Below are positions 1-11,660 of a stretch of DNA of 64,000 nt, in pieces (position 1 is the stretch's first letter; the number at the start of each line of letters is the position of its first letter). The notes below the pieces were generated by a model. The model worked only from the letters and a program-made list of their open reading frames with translations, was not told the origin of the DNA and did no database searches. Source of the DNA: Absidia repens. Lineage: Eukaryota > Mucoromycota > Mucoromycetes > Mucorales > Cunninghamellaceae. The stretch spans positions 124,001-188,000 of the forward strand of contig MCGE01000007.1 of NCBI GenBank assembly GCA_002105175.1, given 5' to 3'. Made by a program: the position numbers and the translations under genes.

Positions 1-327
1 CTTTCCACCAAATGTTGTTGTTGAAGTTGCTTTTTGTTTTTCCACCGTATCGGCTGCCTGTACCAAAGCGTCAACATCGAAGTCATCAAAGTCATCGCCA
101 AAGTCATCGTCATCGTCGTCGTCACCACCATTGCTGTTGCCGTAGTCAGGCGCAAAAGTATCCGCAGTGGTCATATGATTAACGTTGTTCGTGTGGACAG
201 GGTTGCTGTTGCTACTTTGGTGATGATGACTTGCTGCTGTTTGAGTATGAGATTCAACCTGTTCCATCACAGCAAGGACGTCAGCCATATCAAAATCCAT
301 ATCAAACTCGTCGTCATTTTCATCCAT
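1..327 (-). CDS. 5' end of an unidentified acidic protein (partial, runs off left edge)
   Basis: The frame opens with ATG at 327 (minus strand) and stays open to base 1, giving 109 N-terminal residues without a stop. The start is rich in Asp, Glu and Phe (MDENDDEFDMDFDMADVL), followed by a His/Ser/Asn-rich stretch and a run of Asp ending in GDDFDDFDVDALVQAADTV. Such acidic leaders are common at the N-termini of nuclear proteins, but no catalytic domain lies inside the window, so I do not name it. It is divergent from the ZNHIT1 gene with about 200 bp between the two start codons, which probably holds both promoters. Confidence 0.55.
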   Translation of the reverse strand, partial: MDENDDEFDMDFDMADVLAVMEQVESHTQTAASHHHQSSNSNPVHTNNVNHMTTADTFAPDYGNSNGGDDDDDDDFGDDFDDFDVDALVQAADTVEKQKATSTTTFGGK

Positions 328-528
328 TTCCTTTTTTTTGGGGGGCGGGGGTGCTGGCGGACGATATCTGTTTGTATGTAGTCTTTCGAAAAAAAAGAGG
401 ATGAAAAATAAAAAATAGGGGAGAAATATTTTTTTTGTAAAAAAAAAAACGCGGAATTGTAAATTTTGCATTTTTTTGAAAAAATAAAAAAATAAAATAC
501 TTTCTTTTTCTGCTTCTTCTTGGACAAT

Positions 529-1224
529 ATGAAAAAGAACGAAAGAAATAAACAACCAACACCAGTTAATCTCGAAGCACATCGTCGACATCTCACCCGT
601 CAACTAGATTCCTTAGAACGTGACAATCACCAATCTTTAAATGATGTCGAAGGTTTGATCAGTATTGCGTTGGCGGCTCAAGAACAAAATGACGAAAGTA
701 TGATTGCGCTACTGTTATTAATGACATGTTATAATGACCAACCTTGTTTTCTTGTTTTATAGCGCCCAGGAAGTCAAGGCAAAAGCACACCACTAGTAAA
801 AGTGGACGTTCCAGTGTATTCTCGTCAAAAACAAACCTGAATGTACTTTTAGAAGATGCTGTAAGTGGAAAACGAAGTAGCGCGCTTCCTTGCTCTCCAC
901 TCTCCCTTCCTTTGAAAACTGATTTCCCTATTTTGTCTTTATATTAGCATTTAGAAGACTACTCTCCTGATATCCCAACTTACTTCACGTGCAACGCAGG
1001 TCCATCCAAATACCCACCAAGACACTTTTGCTCTGTATGTGGTTTTTCCAGTACCTACAAATGCTTACGATGTGGCATGAAATATTGCTCTTTGTCTTGT
1101 CTGAATACACATAGGGAAACAAGGTAATGATTAGGATGACTAGGAACAAAATCCCAAGTGAAATATATATCTGACTAACAGACTATATTGTTGTTCATAT
1201 AGGTGTATGAAGTGGACAGTGTAA
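529..1224 (+). CDS. VPS71: HIT-type zinc finger protein, ZNHIT1 / Vps71 (Swc6), SWR1-complex subunit
   Basis: Four exons (529-697, 763-860, 948-1123, 1203-1224) encode 154 residues, the length I recall for human ZNHIT1. The C-terminal half carries the zf-HIT module: Cys at 117, 120, 128, 131, 136 and 140, His144 and Cys149, ending in the family signature ETRCMKWTV. The last intron splits the Arg codon just before Cys149, leaving a final exon of only 22 nt. In yeast and animals this subunit belongs to the SWR1/SRCAP remodeller that exchanges H2A for H2A.Z in nucleosomes, so the product should be nuclear. The N-terminus is basic and helical, as in the family. The start at 529 is the first ATG after an upstream A/T-rich tract. 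Confidence 0.9.
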
Positions 1225-2514
1225 ATAGTTAGTAGAAGTTTATAGATTATGTGTGTATATTATTACTGAATAAAAAATATATAGTGAATATTTCATTTCT
1301 TTCTATGACTTTCTTGTTATTGTCTTTGTACTGTACTTTTGAATGGGTAGAGTTTTATCTGTGTATGTTGTCTCTGAAAAAACTATACATCTTTTTTTAT
1401 CATCGTCAGCGTTCTGCTTCTATTATACAATACACATATATCTGATATGTGGGGTACTGTGGGTTGTGTCATATTGCTGTGCGTCGTTCCCTTTGTCATC
1501 CATGATATATTTGAATGAATGGGTAGTGTTTACAGGTGTATAAATCAATTGTATTCTCATGGGAGAAGTATGCACTGTAAAATGGAAAAAAAAGTGTTTC
1601 CTCAACATATCAAAATTCAGTAGAGCACTTTATAAATTTGTACGCGGTTACTCAACGGAAGAGTACATGAATGCGGTATGATACACTGATCAAATAAAAG
1701 TTATTTTTTTAATTAAATAGTGGCAGATATAATATATTTGACAGGAATTTTTCTGCGACCTTGTGGAGAGAAGAAGATGCTTTTTTGCAGTAGAAAAGGA
1801 CAAGGCGTTATTAATGGACAATCATTCAGGGCATACCTTGTCTTTTCAAAATCTAGTACATGTAGTGATATCCTACCCGTTCGTCAGAAAAAAAAAAGTC
1901 AAAGTATATGGACTCCGTGAAAGGCAAAGCTACAAACGACAAAGTAAGGATAATGTAAGTATCATAAGATGTCTCGATATACGCCAGAAGTACCTACAGC
2001 ATAATGCCATATTTGCTTAGAGCATGCACATCCTTTAAGTTTAAAGTTAATACTGTGTGGTATATATGCAGTAGTACCAGTCAACCCCCTTTTTGCGATT
2101 ATCTCTGACAGTCCGGTATGTACTAAATTTTCAGAAAAAATTCATTTACTGTATGCATTCATATCCGCCGACTACTGTACTGTACTGTACGTATGATACA
2201 TTGGACTTCGTACCTGGGACAATACCACATAACCCAAGAAAGCCTTGCTATAATATTGGAATCATTTTTAATGAGTGAAATTATAGCCTATTTCCTCTGC
2301 ATATTCTGTAACCAATTTAATAAAAAGGATGAACTAACTCATACTTCAGCATATAATATCGTTGGCCTCTTAGTATAGCATTTTGTTCACCATGACATAT
2401 TTCAAAGGCCGCCCATTGCCGGTTGGCAAATTCGCCCAGACCAAACTCTTTTTTTTTTTTTTTTTTCTACTTTTTTTAACTGTATTTTATTTATTCTTAC
2501 ATCTTTCCTTCCAA
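1225..2514. other. Intergenic spacer between ZNHIT1 and VPS35
   Basis: About 1.3 kb of AT-rich DNA. It holds the ZNHIT1 3' end (AATAAA-like signal near 1270), a possible transposase scrap near 1.76-2.02 kb (listed separately) and a pyrimidine-rich tract at about 2450-2500 just before the VPS35 start, typical of a fungal core promoter or leader. I see no RNA gene. Confidence 0.5.
1763..2020 (+). pseudogene. Possible scrap of a DDE-type transposase
   Basis: An open stretch contains KALLMDNHSGH, which resembles the second catalytic-Asp region of DDE_1 (pogo/Tigger-like) transposases, usually written as hydrophobics followed by DNxxxH. Only about 30 residues around it look protein-like; no terminal repeats, first or third catalytic acids or DNA-binding part were found. 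This could be coincidence. If real it is a heavily decayed remnant. Confidence 0.2.
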
Positions 2515-5500
2515 ATGGCTAGTATGATGAATAGTCCGGCTCCCATGGAAGACCAAGCTAAACTACTAGATGAAGTGTTGAATGTTGTCAAAATACAAGC
2601 CCATCAAATGAACAATTGTTTGGTAAGCTAGACAATAACATGGGGGATTTTTTCATGTTTTTCACATGCATCATTTTAACACATATATTGATATTTACAG
2701 GAAAACAACAAACTCATGGATGGTCTCAAGCACTGCTCAAACATGTTGGCTGAACTCCGTACCTCGGCATTGACACCAAAAACCTATTATGAACTATGTA
2801 AGCAAAAGATGATTTTATTGAATATGGGAACCTTGCCAAGACACAGTATCTCATTTTATACAATTGGAATATAGATATGGCTGTGTTTGATGCTCTCCGT
2901 CATCTGACAATATACCTCACCGAAGCACATCAGTCTGGTCGCCATCATCTTGCTGACTTGTACGAATTGGTCCAATACGCTGGTAATATTGTTCCTCGGC
3001 TTTATTTGATGATCACTGTGGGTTCTGCTTATATGGGTATGCCAGACGCTCCTGTCCGCGAAATTATGCGTGATATGATGGAAATGACTCGCGGTGTTCA
3101 ACATCCTATCCGTGGTTTATTTTTACGCCATTATCTTAGCGGTATGACTCGGGATCACCTTCCTGTTGGTGATGGCTCTGGGTAAGTAAAGTAAACTGAA
3201 AAAACGGTCTGAGCGAACGGTTTCGTGTGTGGAATGACTCACACTTGTATTGTCCTTTTCACATTCTATCGTAGACCCGAAGGCAATATCCGTGAATCCA
3301 TTGAATTTGTCCTGACTAATTTCACTGAAATGAATAAGTTGTGGGTGCGACTACAACATCAAGGTCATTCTCGGGATAGAGAGAAGCGGGAAGCCGAACG
3401 CCAAGAATTGAAGATTCTTGTTGGTACAAATCTGGTGCGTCTTAGTCAACTGGAAGGTGTGGACCTCGGCATTTATCAATCGGTAATAATGATATAAGAA
3501 GAAGAAAAAAAAAGACTATTCTCTAATATATTTTGACCCTTTATTTGAAATAGAACATCCTACCTGGTATTCTCGATCAAGTTGTTAGCTGTCGTGATGT
3601 CATTGCTCAAGAATATCTTATGGAAGTTATTACTCAGGTATGCCCAAAAACAACAACTATATTATTTTATAAAAAAGGAAAACAGGCTCGCTCACTCATT
3701 TGTTTTGTTTAGGTGTTCCCTGATGAATTCCACTTGCGCACCTTACAACCCTTCTTATCAGCTACTGCCCAATTACACCCCAAGGTGAATGTGAAACAAA
3801 TTATCATCTCTTTGATCGACCGCCTTGCAGCATACGCAGCACGTGAAGCCGAAGGTGAAGATGAAGAAGAACATGTCCCTGATACCAAACAACAAGAAAA
3901 GTCGGCACTCGAAACGAAAGACGCATCTGACGTTTTGGATACTGATGAACAAAAAGCTACTGAAGACAATCAAGATGGAAAGGATGCTGATGCCAGTGCC
4001 GATACTACTGAAGGAACTGAAAATGCTCAAGATGCTACCAACGGAGAAACCAATGGCACTGAAGATGACAAAGCTGAACAGGCAGATGCCTCCACTGCGA
4101 ATGTGACCGAAACAACAGAAAAGGAACAAGAAAACGAGGTCGAAGAATCAAAGCCTATCAAGAAGGTTCGTGGTATTCCTCAAGACGTCGAATTATTTGT
4201 TGTATTCTGGGGCCAAATTGTCGAACTTGTCAAGGTAAAAGCAACAAAGCCGTGGGTGTAGTTTTTTTTTGGGGGGATAGTATTAACCTCTTTCTCTTTC
4301 ATAAATTTATAGGCCCGGCCAGATTTGGGTATCCAGGATTTGATGGCGTTACTGGTCTCTTTGATTAACCTATCGCTTTCTTGCTATCCCGAAAAGCTGG
4401 ACTATGTGGATCAAATCCTTACTTACGCCAAGGACAAGATGACTGAATTTTCGGATTCCCCAGATTTGCATTCCAAGGTGACCGAAGGCAACCTCTTACG
4501 ATTCCTCCAAGCCCCTATTACTCAATACTCATCGGTACTCACATTACTGTCATTGGCCAACTATCAATCTTTGTTATCCATGCAACCCTATAACACGCGT
4601 CGTACGATCGCTCATTCTGTTGTGGACAGTATCCGTCGAAACGAAACCATCATCGAATCCCCAGAAGATGTGCATGGTGTTTTGGATTTATGTGACGTGC
4701 TACTCCGTGATCAAAAAGATGCTCCCATGGCACCTACATCTGGCGGTTACAGTAACGGACGTGGACGAAACGACTTTTCTACCATCGATCAAGAAGACTT
4801 CAAGGAAGAACAGGGGTGGATTGCTCGAATTGTACATTTGTTCCAATCCAAGGACGAGGATACTCAATTTTTGGTAAGTGAAGTAGTAGAAAAAAGAGGG
4901 AGATTTGTATTCACGATTTCTAATCACTCTTTTTGTTGTTTAGTTACTCTCCGCAGCTCGAAAGCAGTTTGGTGACGGTGGTGAACGCATTCGGTATACA
5001 TTCCCTCCTTTGATTGTGTCAGCTGTAAAGCTGGCACGAAGATACAAATTGCAACAGGAACAAGTAATTATCATATGCAAATAGCCAACGGTTGAAAATT
5101 CGAAATTGATATTGATATTTAATTTTTTTTTTTTTTTTTTTTTTTTGTGCATTGTAGGATGAAGTTTGGGAAAAGAAAACGTCAACTTTGTTCCGATTTA
5201 TCCATCAAGTGATTTCGACTCTCAACCACAAATGCGACGCTGCCGATATTTGTCTCCACTTATTCTTGATGGCCGGGCAGAGTGCCGATGAAATTGGATT
5301 TGAAGAAATTGCTTATGAATTCTTTGTGGAAGCTTTCAGCATTTACGAAGAATCGATCTCTGAATCCAAAGCTCAATATCAAGCCATTACCTGCATTATT
5401 GGTGCGCTTCAACAAACCCGGGTCTTCTCTGCCGACAACTATGACACACTCATTACCAAAGCAGCCTTACATAGCGCCAAGCTGTTGAAGAAGCCTGATC

Positions 5501-6052
5501 AGTGCCGTGCCCTCTATCTTGCCTCTCATTTATGGTGGAATGCGGATCAAGAAAACGAAGATGGAGAAACGGATAAGCCCATATTCAAGGAAGGAAAACG
5601 CGCTCTCGAATGTTTACAGAAGGCTCTTAAGATTGCTGATAGTTGTATGGATTCGGTGACCAATGTGGAACTTTTTGTTGAAATTTTGAACCAGTACATT
5701 TATTATTTCGAAAAGGGCAACGAAGCTGTAAGTAAAGAGGGGAAAGTTGTTGTTATTAATTGGAAGAGGACTGACCTTTTCCTTCATTTCTTTCCTATTT
5801 TGTTAGGTCACTGTCAAGTATCTGAACGGATTGATTGACTTAATTCATACCAACTTGAACAATATGGACGATCCAGACCAACATCCCCCTACTGCCAACT
5901 CCTCCTCCCTTGTGCAACACGACGGATCTCTTTCAGATTATGTCCGCCGTCACTTCCGTGCTACTCTTTTACACCTTCAAGAACGCAAAAACAGTGAAAC
6001 TGTGAATGAATGGGGGGCAAAATATAGCGAAGTGGACTTGGGCGATTTTTAG
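2515..6052 (+). CDS. VPS35: Vacuolar protein sorting-associated protein 35 (retromer core subunit)
   Basis: Ten exons (2515-2622, 2701-2797, 2875-3181, 3275-3482, 3554-3637, 3713-4234, 4313-4873, 4944-5063, 5158-5727, 5807-6052) encode 940 residues; human VPS35 is 796 and yeast about 944. Conserved blocks run the full length: [20 protein letters not shown], the [10 protein letters not shown] motif (about 109-118) that contacts VPS26, [50 protein letters not shown] and the C-terminal alpha-solenoid ending in [20 protein letters not shown]35 scaffolds the VPS26-VPS29 complex that recycles cargo from endosomes to the Golgi. An insertion of about 100 residues (roughly 314-410), very rich in Asp, Glu, Thr and Ala, separates [11 protein letters not shown] from GIPQDVELF; the human protein has only a few residues there. 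It lies inside one exon and keeps frame, so it is not a missed intron. Confidence 0.96.
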
Positions 6053-6828
6053 AGAAGCTGGAAATGGAGAATCTGTAGTTTAGTTTATCTTGTTTATATT
6101 AGTTTAGATACAAATATGCTTATCAGAACAAATAAAATCATGTCTTGTAATTTATGTGTTGATTGTCCATTTTTATCCTGTTATATATATTGTCTTCTCC
6201 CGTTACCATAGTTTTATACGCTCATCGTTGGTTATTTTTGTTTCGTTTTTTGTGTCCTTCACTATCTTTTTTTTTTTGTCGTGCAATACCAAGGAACTAT
6301 TTTTACCAACGTCCCTTTCGATTGACTGACAACTGTTTTGCTTCAATACCAAGGGAGACTTTACTAGGCGCACGGGTAGTTTGCCATGGGTAGCGGAGTT
6401 TACGCAGGCATTTCTTTTGGAGTGGATTTGATTGTATTTTCGCAGAAGAATTATTTGAAGTGGCCTTTTCTTGTATAATGATAACGTACTATATACCTAA
6501 TTACCAACGGTCTCTTGCCTACATATATTTTATCATTGATAATCATATAGTCCATTTGTTTACTGGCTTTTTCCCGTCCCAGATTGAAATCGTACAATAC
6601 ATTCGACTATGCGAGAAAATAGGATTTAGTCTCCTCTTTTTATTCAATCTTTGCTATCGTTGAACGTTTTTCTTGCTTTTTGTATTGTACACAGTGGTTT
6701 CATTCATTCTGATGTATTCCTTTTGACAGCACTCTCACTTGAGCTCTCATATTATCGCGCTGCGCTGGATTTTGAACATCGCCCACATACTTCTGAGAGA
6801 ATCCGGAAGGCCACGTTTCAAATTCCGA
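6053..6828. other. Spacer downstream of VPS35
   Basis: VPS35 3' UTR (an AATAAA lies near 6130) followed by low-complexity T-rich DNA. The phrase CAATACCAAGG occurs twice (about 6285-6297 and 6343-6353). No open frame here resembles a protein. Confidence 0.45.
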
Positions 6829-7460
6829 CCACGTGAAGTTTTATTTACCCCCAGCCCTTTTTTTTTTCTTTTGCGCTCTCTTCTTCCATTTCTTATTTCA
6901 TTCATCATTATGACTTCTTTGAGGTTATGGTGATCTTAGATTATTATCAGGACTAGTTTAGAAGGGGTTTCAGCTCAGGGATTACAACATGCATGGGGAA
7001 GCTCTTTCATTGTGGATTCAGGATTTAGGACCACAATTAGTTGACCTTTTTCCGCCTTCATTAGCTTAGTTTAGTGATAGTTTGTATCCAGTTTTGAATA
7101 AAAGAAGTCTCTTTTTACCTTTTTTTATGAAAAATATTCTATTAGTCTCTATCATGCCTAGTACAAGAGACCGTGTTTTACCATCGCCTCCCTTACATTA
7201 GTGTTAGCAATAGTTATGCTTCAATAATAAAATATCCCCTTATTTCTTCTAAATTGTCCTTCTAGACTACTGCAGATTCTCCTTCCAAACTCACTTAATC
7301 CTTCTCATGCTACGGTCTTCCATGAAATCCCTTTTTAAAATATACCCCTCGCCTTTAGTTTTAGTATCTACCAATATGGCTCAATAAAAAGTACCATTTT
7401 GTAACCTTCCAATGACCCATTTAATATTAACGAATATTGCTATTGTTGCTTTTTGTAAAA
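6829..7460 (+). repeat. Dispersed repeat, copy 1 (sense orientation)
   Basis: Opens with CCACGTG at 6829, then a pyrimidine-rich tract, then a core containing CAGCTCAGGGATTACAA (about 6971-6987), TTCATTGTGGATTCAGGA and TTAGCTTAGTTTAGTG. Several AATAAA-like signals follow (about 7098, 7222, 7382). The same ordered blocks recur near 14.0, 18.2, 30.9, 45.5 and 57.6 kb. It has no coding potential I can support. No clear terminal inverted repeats or target-site duplications were found, so the class is unknown. Confidence 0.6.
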
Positions 7461-8182
7461 ACGAGCTATATAGTCAACCTACTATGACTACTTTTAAACC
7501 CTGTCCCTCACTTTTTATTCGACTTGACTTTATAAAAATACTACCAGACAATTATAATTCAAATTTTGTTTGAGTTATGCTGTAAGGATGAATTTTGTAT
7601 GATAGAAAAGAAGTCCAACTGAAACAATTTCTAATAGCAACTTCTTAATACGAGTTTTTGCACATGGCATTTATTAAATATATCTCAATATTGATAACCT
7701 TAACTGGCAAAAATAAAGATAGAAAAATGAGACTAGTATTAAAAATAGGGTGTCGCCTTTGCAGAATGACAGACCGGATGGGAAAAAAAAAAAAAAAAAA
7801 AAAAAAGCACCTATCCATAAGAAAAATTGGCTTCAAACGTATACTACAGTTTTACATTTGAATAAGCACATCATTCTTCTACACCAGACAAACAAAAATA
7901 AAACATTTAGAAGACAGACTTTGCATTGCAAACACCGCAAAAGTCATTGATTGTAATTGAGATGATGATGAAATACATTTTTATATAAAATAAAAAAGAT
8001 ATATAAATAGAATAAACTTAAGTAAAAAAAAAAAAAAAAAAAAACTACAACTATAAAAAGAATGAAGAGACTATGATAAAACAAGCTAACACTTTAGATG
8101 TGAGTGTATATGACAAAAAATATGTATAAAGCGCAGTAGTGGGATGAGAAGGGGGGATGAGGCACGGGCACACTGGATATGA
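7461..8182. other. Spacer and 3' flank of VTC4 copy a
   Basis: AT-rich DNA with a run of about 24 A near 7782-7805 and another near 8024-8043. The stretch from about 8060 to 8120, around CTATGATAAAACAAGCTAA, matches the flank of the second VTC4 copy near 33.72-33.78 kb, so the duplication extends past the stop codon. Confidence 0.45.
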
Positions 8183-10835
8183 TTAGCGGAATCGGAGATA
8201 GAAGTTGACAATAAGAGCACCCACCAGCAGAACACAGAGCACAGCAGGACCATATAAATCATCATAGCGTCCGTCAATTTGTCGATTAATCATCCTATAA
8301 ACAGAAAAAAAAAAAAAAAAAAAAAGAGGTCAGTACCCATTAATTATCACTATTATTATCGCTCTTTTCATTGACTTACCATGCTCGTTTTTCAAATCTA
8401 TAAAGAGCATAAATTGCTATGCATGCGGCAAGTCCCATAAAAATACCACCCACAATTCTAGTGTCATTGTCGGTGGCAAAATTCATCAAGTTGAGGGCCA
8501 CAGTCAAAAGCAGGGCACAGAATTGTAACCAAGAGATAAACGTACGTTCATTTGCAAAGAACACCTTGGGTTCCACACGGACCTTGACCTTTTGTCGTTC
8601 GTATTTTGGTTTGCTAGCAGGATCGTCCACTGGCGTGCCCACGGGTCGACCCCCCTTATTTGGAGATAAGAAGTTGCCGAATTTTGATTCAGAATTGCGT
8701 GGTGATCCATTATTGCTGCCAGTATTGCTGTTGTTGTTGTATCGAGATGCTGAGGGTGGTAGTAAGGGATCATTGACATAAGAACCACCATGGTTTGTAG
8801 GACCTAATTCGATGGATGTGTATTCTTGATGTTGCTTATTACCACCGGGAGGATTGTCGACGGGACGCCATTGGGCAGCCACCTTTTCATCAATCGAGTT
8901 GGATCGGCGGCGATTCATTGGACTAGAGGAGGCTTTGGTGGAGTCATCGTTGGAGTTGTTGCTAGGGCTGCGGCTACCGGCCAAATTGCGTCCTTCCACC
9001 ACCGCCAATTGATTCTTGCGTTCCTTTTCTTCCAGCATGGCTCGGCGATAACGACCATCAATCAGGGGTTTGAAACTTCGGGATCGGGTCAGACCAATGT
9101 TTTCCACACGACCTTTTCGAATATCATTGTTCATTTCCGACAACCACCAAGGCAAAAGCGGCAGCTTTTCTCGGTAAAAGTGACAAGCACCATGGAGATA
9201 TTTGGAGAATCGAGGAACTTCATGCACCAGATGAGATTCGATCAATGAGGTCAGCCATTGGGGCGGTTCTTGACCAAGATGAGTTTGCAATTTGGTTTCC
9301 AACACAGCATAAGGGAATCGTAAAATATCTTGAGGAGCCACATAGTTGAAGGGATAGTCAATGCCGACATCAGTACGACGCCAGTTGTTGCCATGTCGAT
9401 TTCGCCCATCCAAATGATCTTCACGGATAAAAGTCAAGTCGGTGTCCAGAGAGATTCGCAGTTTTTGGTCATCAGGCAATTGGAAAGCAGTTCGGTTGTA
9501 GTAGACACGCAGCATGGATTCCAAATTCTTTTCACGGAATGATTTTTGTACACCGGTGGCAGTAAAGTGCATATCCTTGATCGTGGCTTCTGGGTTCCCC
9601 TTGGCAGTCATTTCAGCAGCAATCATATCAGCAGTATAACTTCCATCCACAAAGGTATTCACACGAGGTTCTTTGATTGGGAAACGATCCTTGACTGAAG
9701 CACCATCCAACCATGAAGCATGATGAGTCTTTCGTTCAATAAACACACTGTTGGTATCATATGGACCATACCTAATTGATAAACATAATAAAGTTTAGTG
9801 AGTATTTCTTTTCTTCCTTTATACTTTTTTACAAAACCAAATGATGTCCGAATGTTGTCGCATAATCATCCACCCACACCACCATGCATATACATACATC
9901 CCTTTTTTTCAAGCTGCATGTATCTTTTGAAGCCCCGGATTTTTTTTTTTTTTCGAAACATCCCCTTTTTTTCCTTTCAAATCTATGCCCCCATCGCCCC
10001 CCCCCCTCGTCCTCCACCCTACACTTCATTCATAATGCTATTATTATACATACCATCTAAACCGGATAGCTTCAGCTTCTTCATCCCGTTGCAAGCGGCC
10101 AGTATAGAGATCAAAGTTGCTGTTATCATAGTAGACAGAGGAGACGGCGGCATCAGATGATTCAAATTTCTTGGCCTTGTTGAAGATGAGGACAGGCAAA
10201 TGCAGCATAATGATGGCCTTGACTTCGGTGATATTGTCAGGATGGATCCAGTACTTGGCAGTAGCACGTTCAAAGGCGTTTTGGTCCCCACCTAATGGTT
10301 TTGCGTCGTTAGCCTTGCCTTGATGACGACAGATATCGTGGAGAGCAGAGATATACACAATGGCCACATCAAATCGTTGCTTGTCCAAAGGTTTTTCCCG
10401 TAATTTGCTGACATATTCATGCTTCAAATCCAACCCCGTCCATTTGTCGTGTTTTTTCAGGATCTTTTGAATGGCCAAAAAGTTGACTCTGGTGAACTTT
10501 GAGAGATCGTTGACATCGAATAGAATTTCTGTAAGGGCTTCATCCATGATACGGTAGTTGGCGTCGGAGTGCATGGTTGAGTTCTTTTGTAGGGTTTGGA
10601 TCGTTCGTTCGCAGTATAAAATTCGCGCATCGATTTCAGAGAGCTTGGCATTGACAAAATCGTACACCTTGGTCAATTCGTTGTCCAGTAACATGACAAA
10701 AGCGGATTCGTCCCGTTCGGTCCATGAATGATCGAGTTGGCGAGTCTTCAATTCTTGTTTCAGTACATCATAGGCAATGTAAGAGAGGCGCCATGGTGCA
10801 AATATATTTTCTTGTAATTCCAATCCGTATTTCAT
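8183..10835 (-). CDS. VTC4: Vacuolar transporter chaperone 4-type polyphosphate polymerase, copy a
   Basis: Three exons (10835-10054, 9771-8380, 8294-8183) give 761 residues; yeast Vtc4 is about 721. Order: SPX domain (about 1-170, start [20 protein letters not shown]), the tunnel-fold polymerase domain (about 260-500), a Ser/Asn-rich linker (about 510-640), and a DUF202/VTC1-like segment with three membrane helices in the last 105 residues. Motifs that line the active site of this family are all present: FIERKTH (Glu273, Arg274, Lys275), [18 protein letters not shown] (Arg354, Arg366), [11 protein letters not shown] (Glu419, Lys421) and [10 protein letters not shown] (Lys451). The family makes polyphosphate from ATP at the vacuolar membrane and moves it into the lumen, under inositol-pyrophosphate sensing by SPX. 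It is a near-duplicate of the gene at 33.9-36.5 kb with identical intron positions. Confidence 0.95.
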
Positions 10836-11018
10836 TTAAAAGTTAAATAAAAGAAGGATAAATAAAATAAAAAAGGTATGTGGAGTGAGTGATGGTAAGA
10901 AAAAGAAAAAAGAGTAAAAAGAGAGAAAGAAAAAGAAAAAAGAAAAGGAAAATAAATAAAAAATCAAAATAAATAAAGGGGAGAGAAATAAAGGGGAATC
11001 ATCGGACTTTTGTGATAT

Positions 11019-11056
11019 TTTTGGCGGGTGGTACCAAAAATACATTGGCACACCCA
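11019..11056 (-). promoter_or_regulatory. Conserved upstream block of VTC4a, with inverted CCAAT box
   Basis: The plus strand reads TTTGGCGGGTG, then GTACC, then ACATTGGC. The same order (TTTGGCGGGTG, GACC, ACATTGGC) occurs at 36729-36767 before VTC4b, although the surrounding spacers have diverged. Read with the gene, it holds a CCAAT box about 210 bp before the ATG and the element ACCCGCCAAA. Conservation between paralogues suggests a binding site; the protein that binds is unknown. Confidence 0.5.
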
Positions 11057-11499
11057 CTCAAAAAAAGGAGATACAAGGATTTGTATAAAAATATATTCAA
11101 TAATGGTATTACTGTATCAAATACTCTCGGTTCTTTATTACCACAGGTAAATGGACTTTGCTATATTACTGAGAATGAATTTGGATGAAGTATCCTATTT
11201 TTATCATTACGTGATGACAAAAACGGTAACAAAAAAGTGAAGAGAAAAAGATCTACTGTTAAAAAGAAATATCCCTGGGCAGAATTGAGAGTGGGGAGAG
11301 AAGTAAGAATTGATAGAACAATCGGATGGGATAAATCTGAGATTCTCAAAATATGATCGACCACTACCATTATTATCACTTCCCATCGTCATCACGTACT
11401 CATTTTATTTACTTACACAGCCTTGAACACATAACAATAACAACAACATTGCCAAGTAGTATAATTCTTTGTTTCCTGTTGGTCCCCAAGATTGACATT

Positions 11500-11660
11500 G
11501 TGAAGAGTCCACCCAAAAATGGATATTGTCACACAAAGAGGAGTTACATGGTACAACCTCAGCTGGTTTTTTATTTTGGGTTGTTGTTGTTCCAATACAG
11601 TACAGATCCTGGGAAGACACCACGACGCCTTCCTTTTTTAGAGTTTTTTTTTAAAAATCC
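11500..11660. promoter_or_regulatory. Far-upstream block shared by the two VTC4 copies
   Basis: About 140 bp around ATTGTCACACAAAGAGGAGT, GATCCTGGGAAGACA and CCTTCCTTTTT aligns with 37205-37340 (ATTGTCACACAAGAGGGAGT, GATCTTGGAAAGACATCACG, CTTTCCTTTTT). It lies about 0.7 kb from each VTC4 start. The minus strand has a short open frame in both copies with a CNSSLCDN / CNSLLCDN match, but the frames end differently, so I favour a non-coding or decayed element that was duplicated with the gene. Confidence 0.4.

Noticed and set aside
2383..2514. Upstream in-frame extension of VPS35 to a start at 2383 or 2392
   Set aside because: It would add a Phe run encoded by a T tract; the conserved family start follows the ATG at 2515.
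6829..7460. Dispersed repeat as an LTR or TIR transposon
   Set aside because: No direct or inverted terminal repeats, no target-site duplication and no transposase or integrase frame were seen around any of the six copies.
9829..10029. Open frames in the first introns of the VTC4 copies as extra exons
   Set aside because: They differ between the two copies and are low-complexity, while the flanking exons join in phase at a Trp codon.
11405..11623. Cys-containing minus-strand frame upstream of VTC4a as a small secreted protein
   Set aside because: The paralogous block at 37.2-37.5 kb keeps only a short stretch (CNSLLCDN) and then stops; frames and ends differ, so non-coding conservation fits better.
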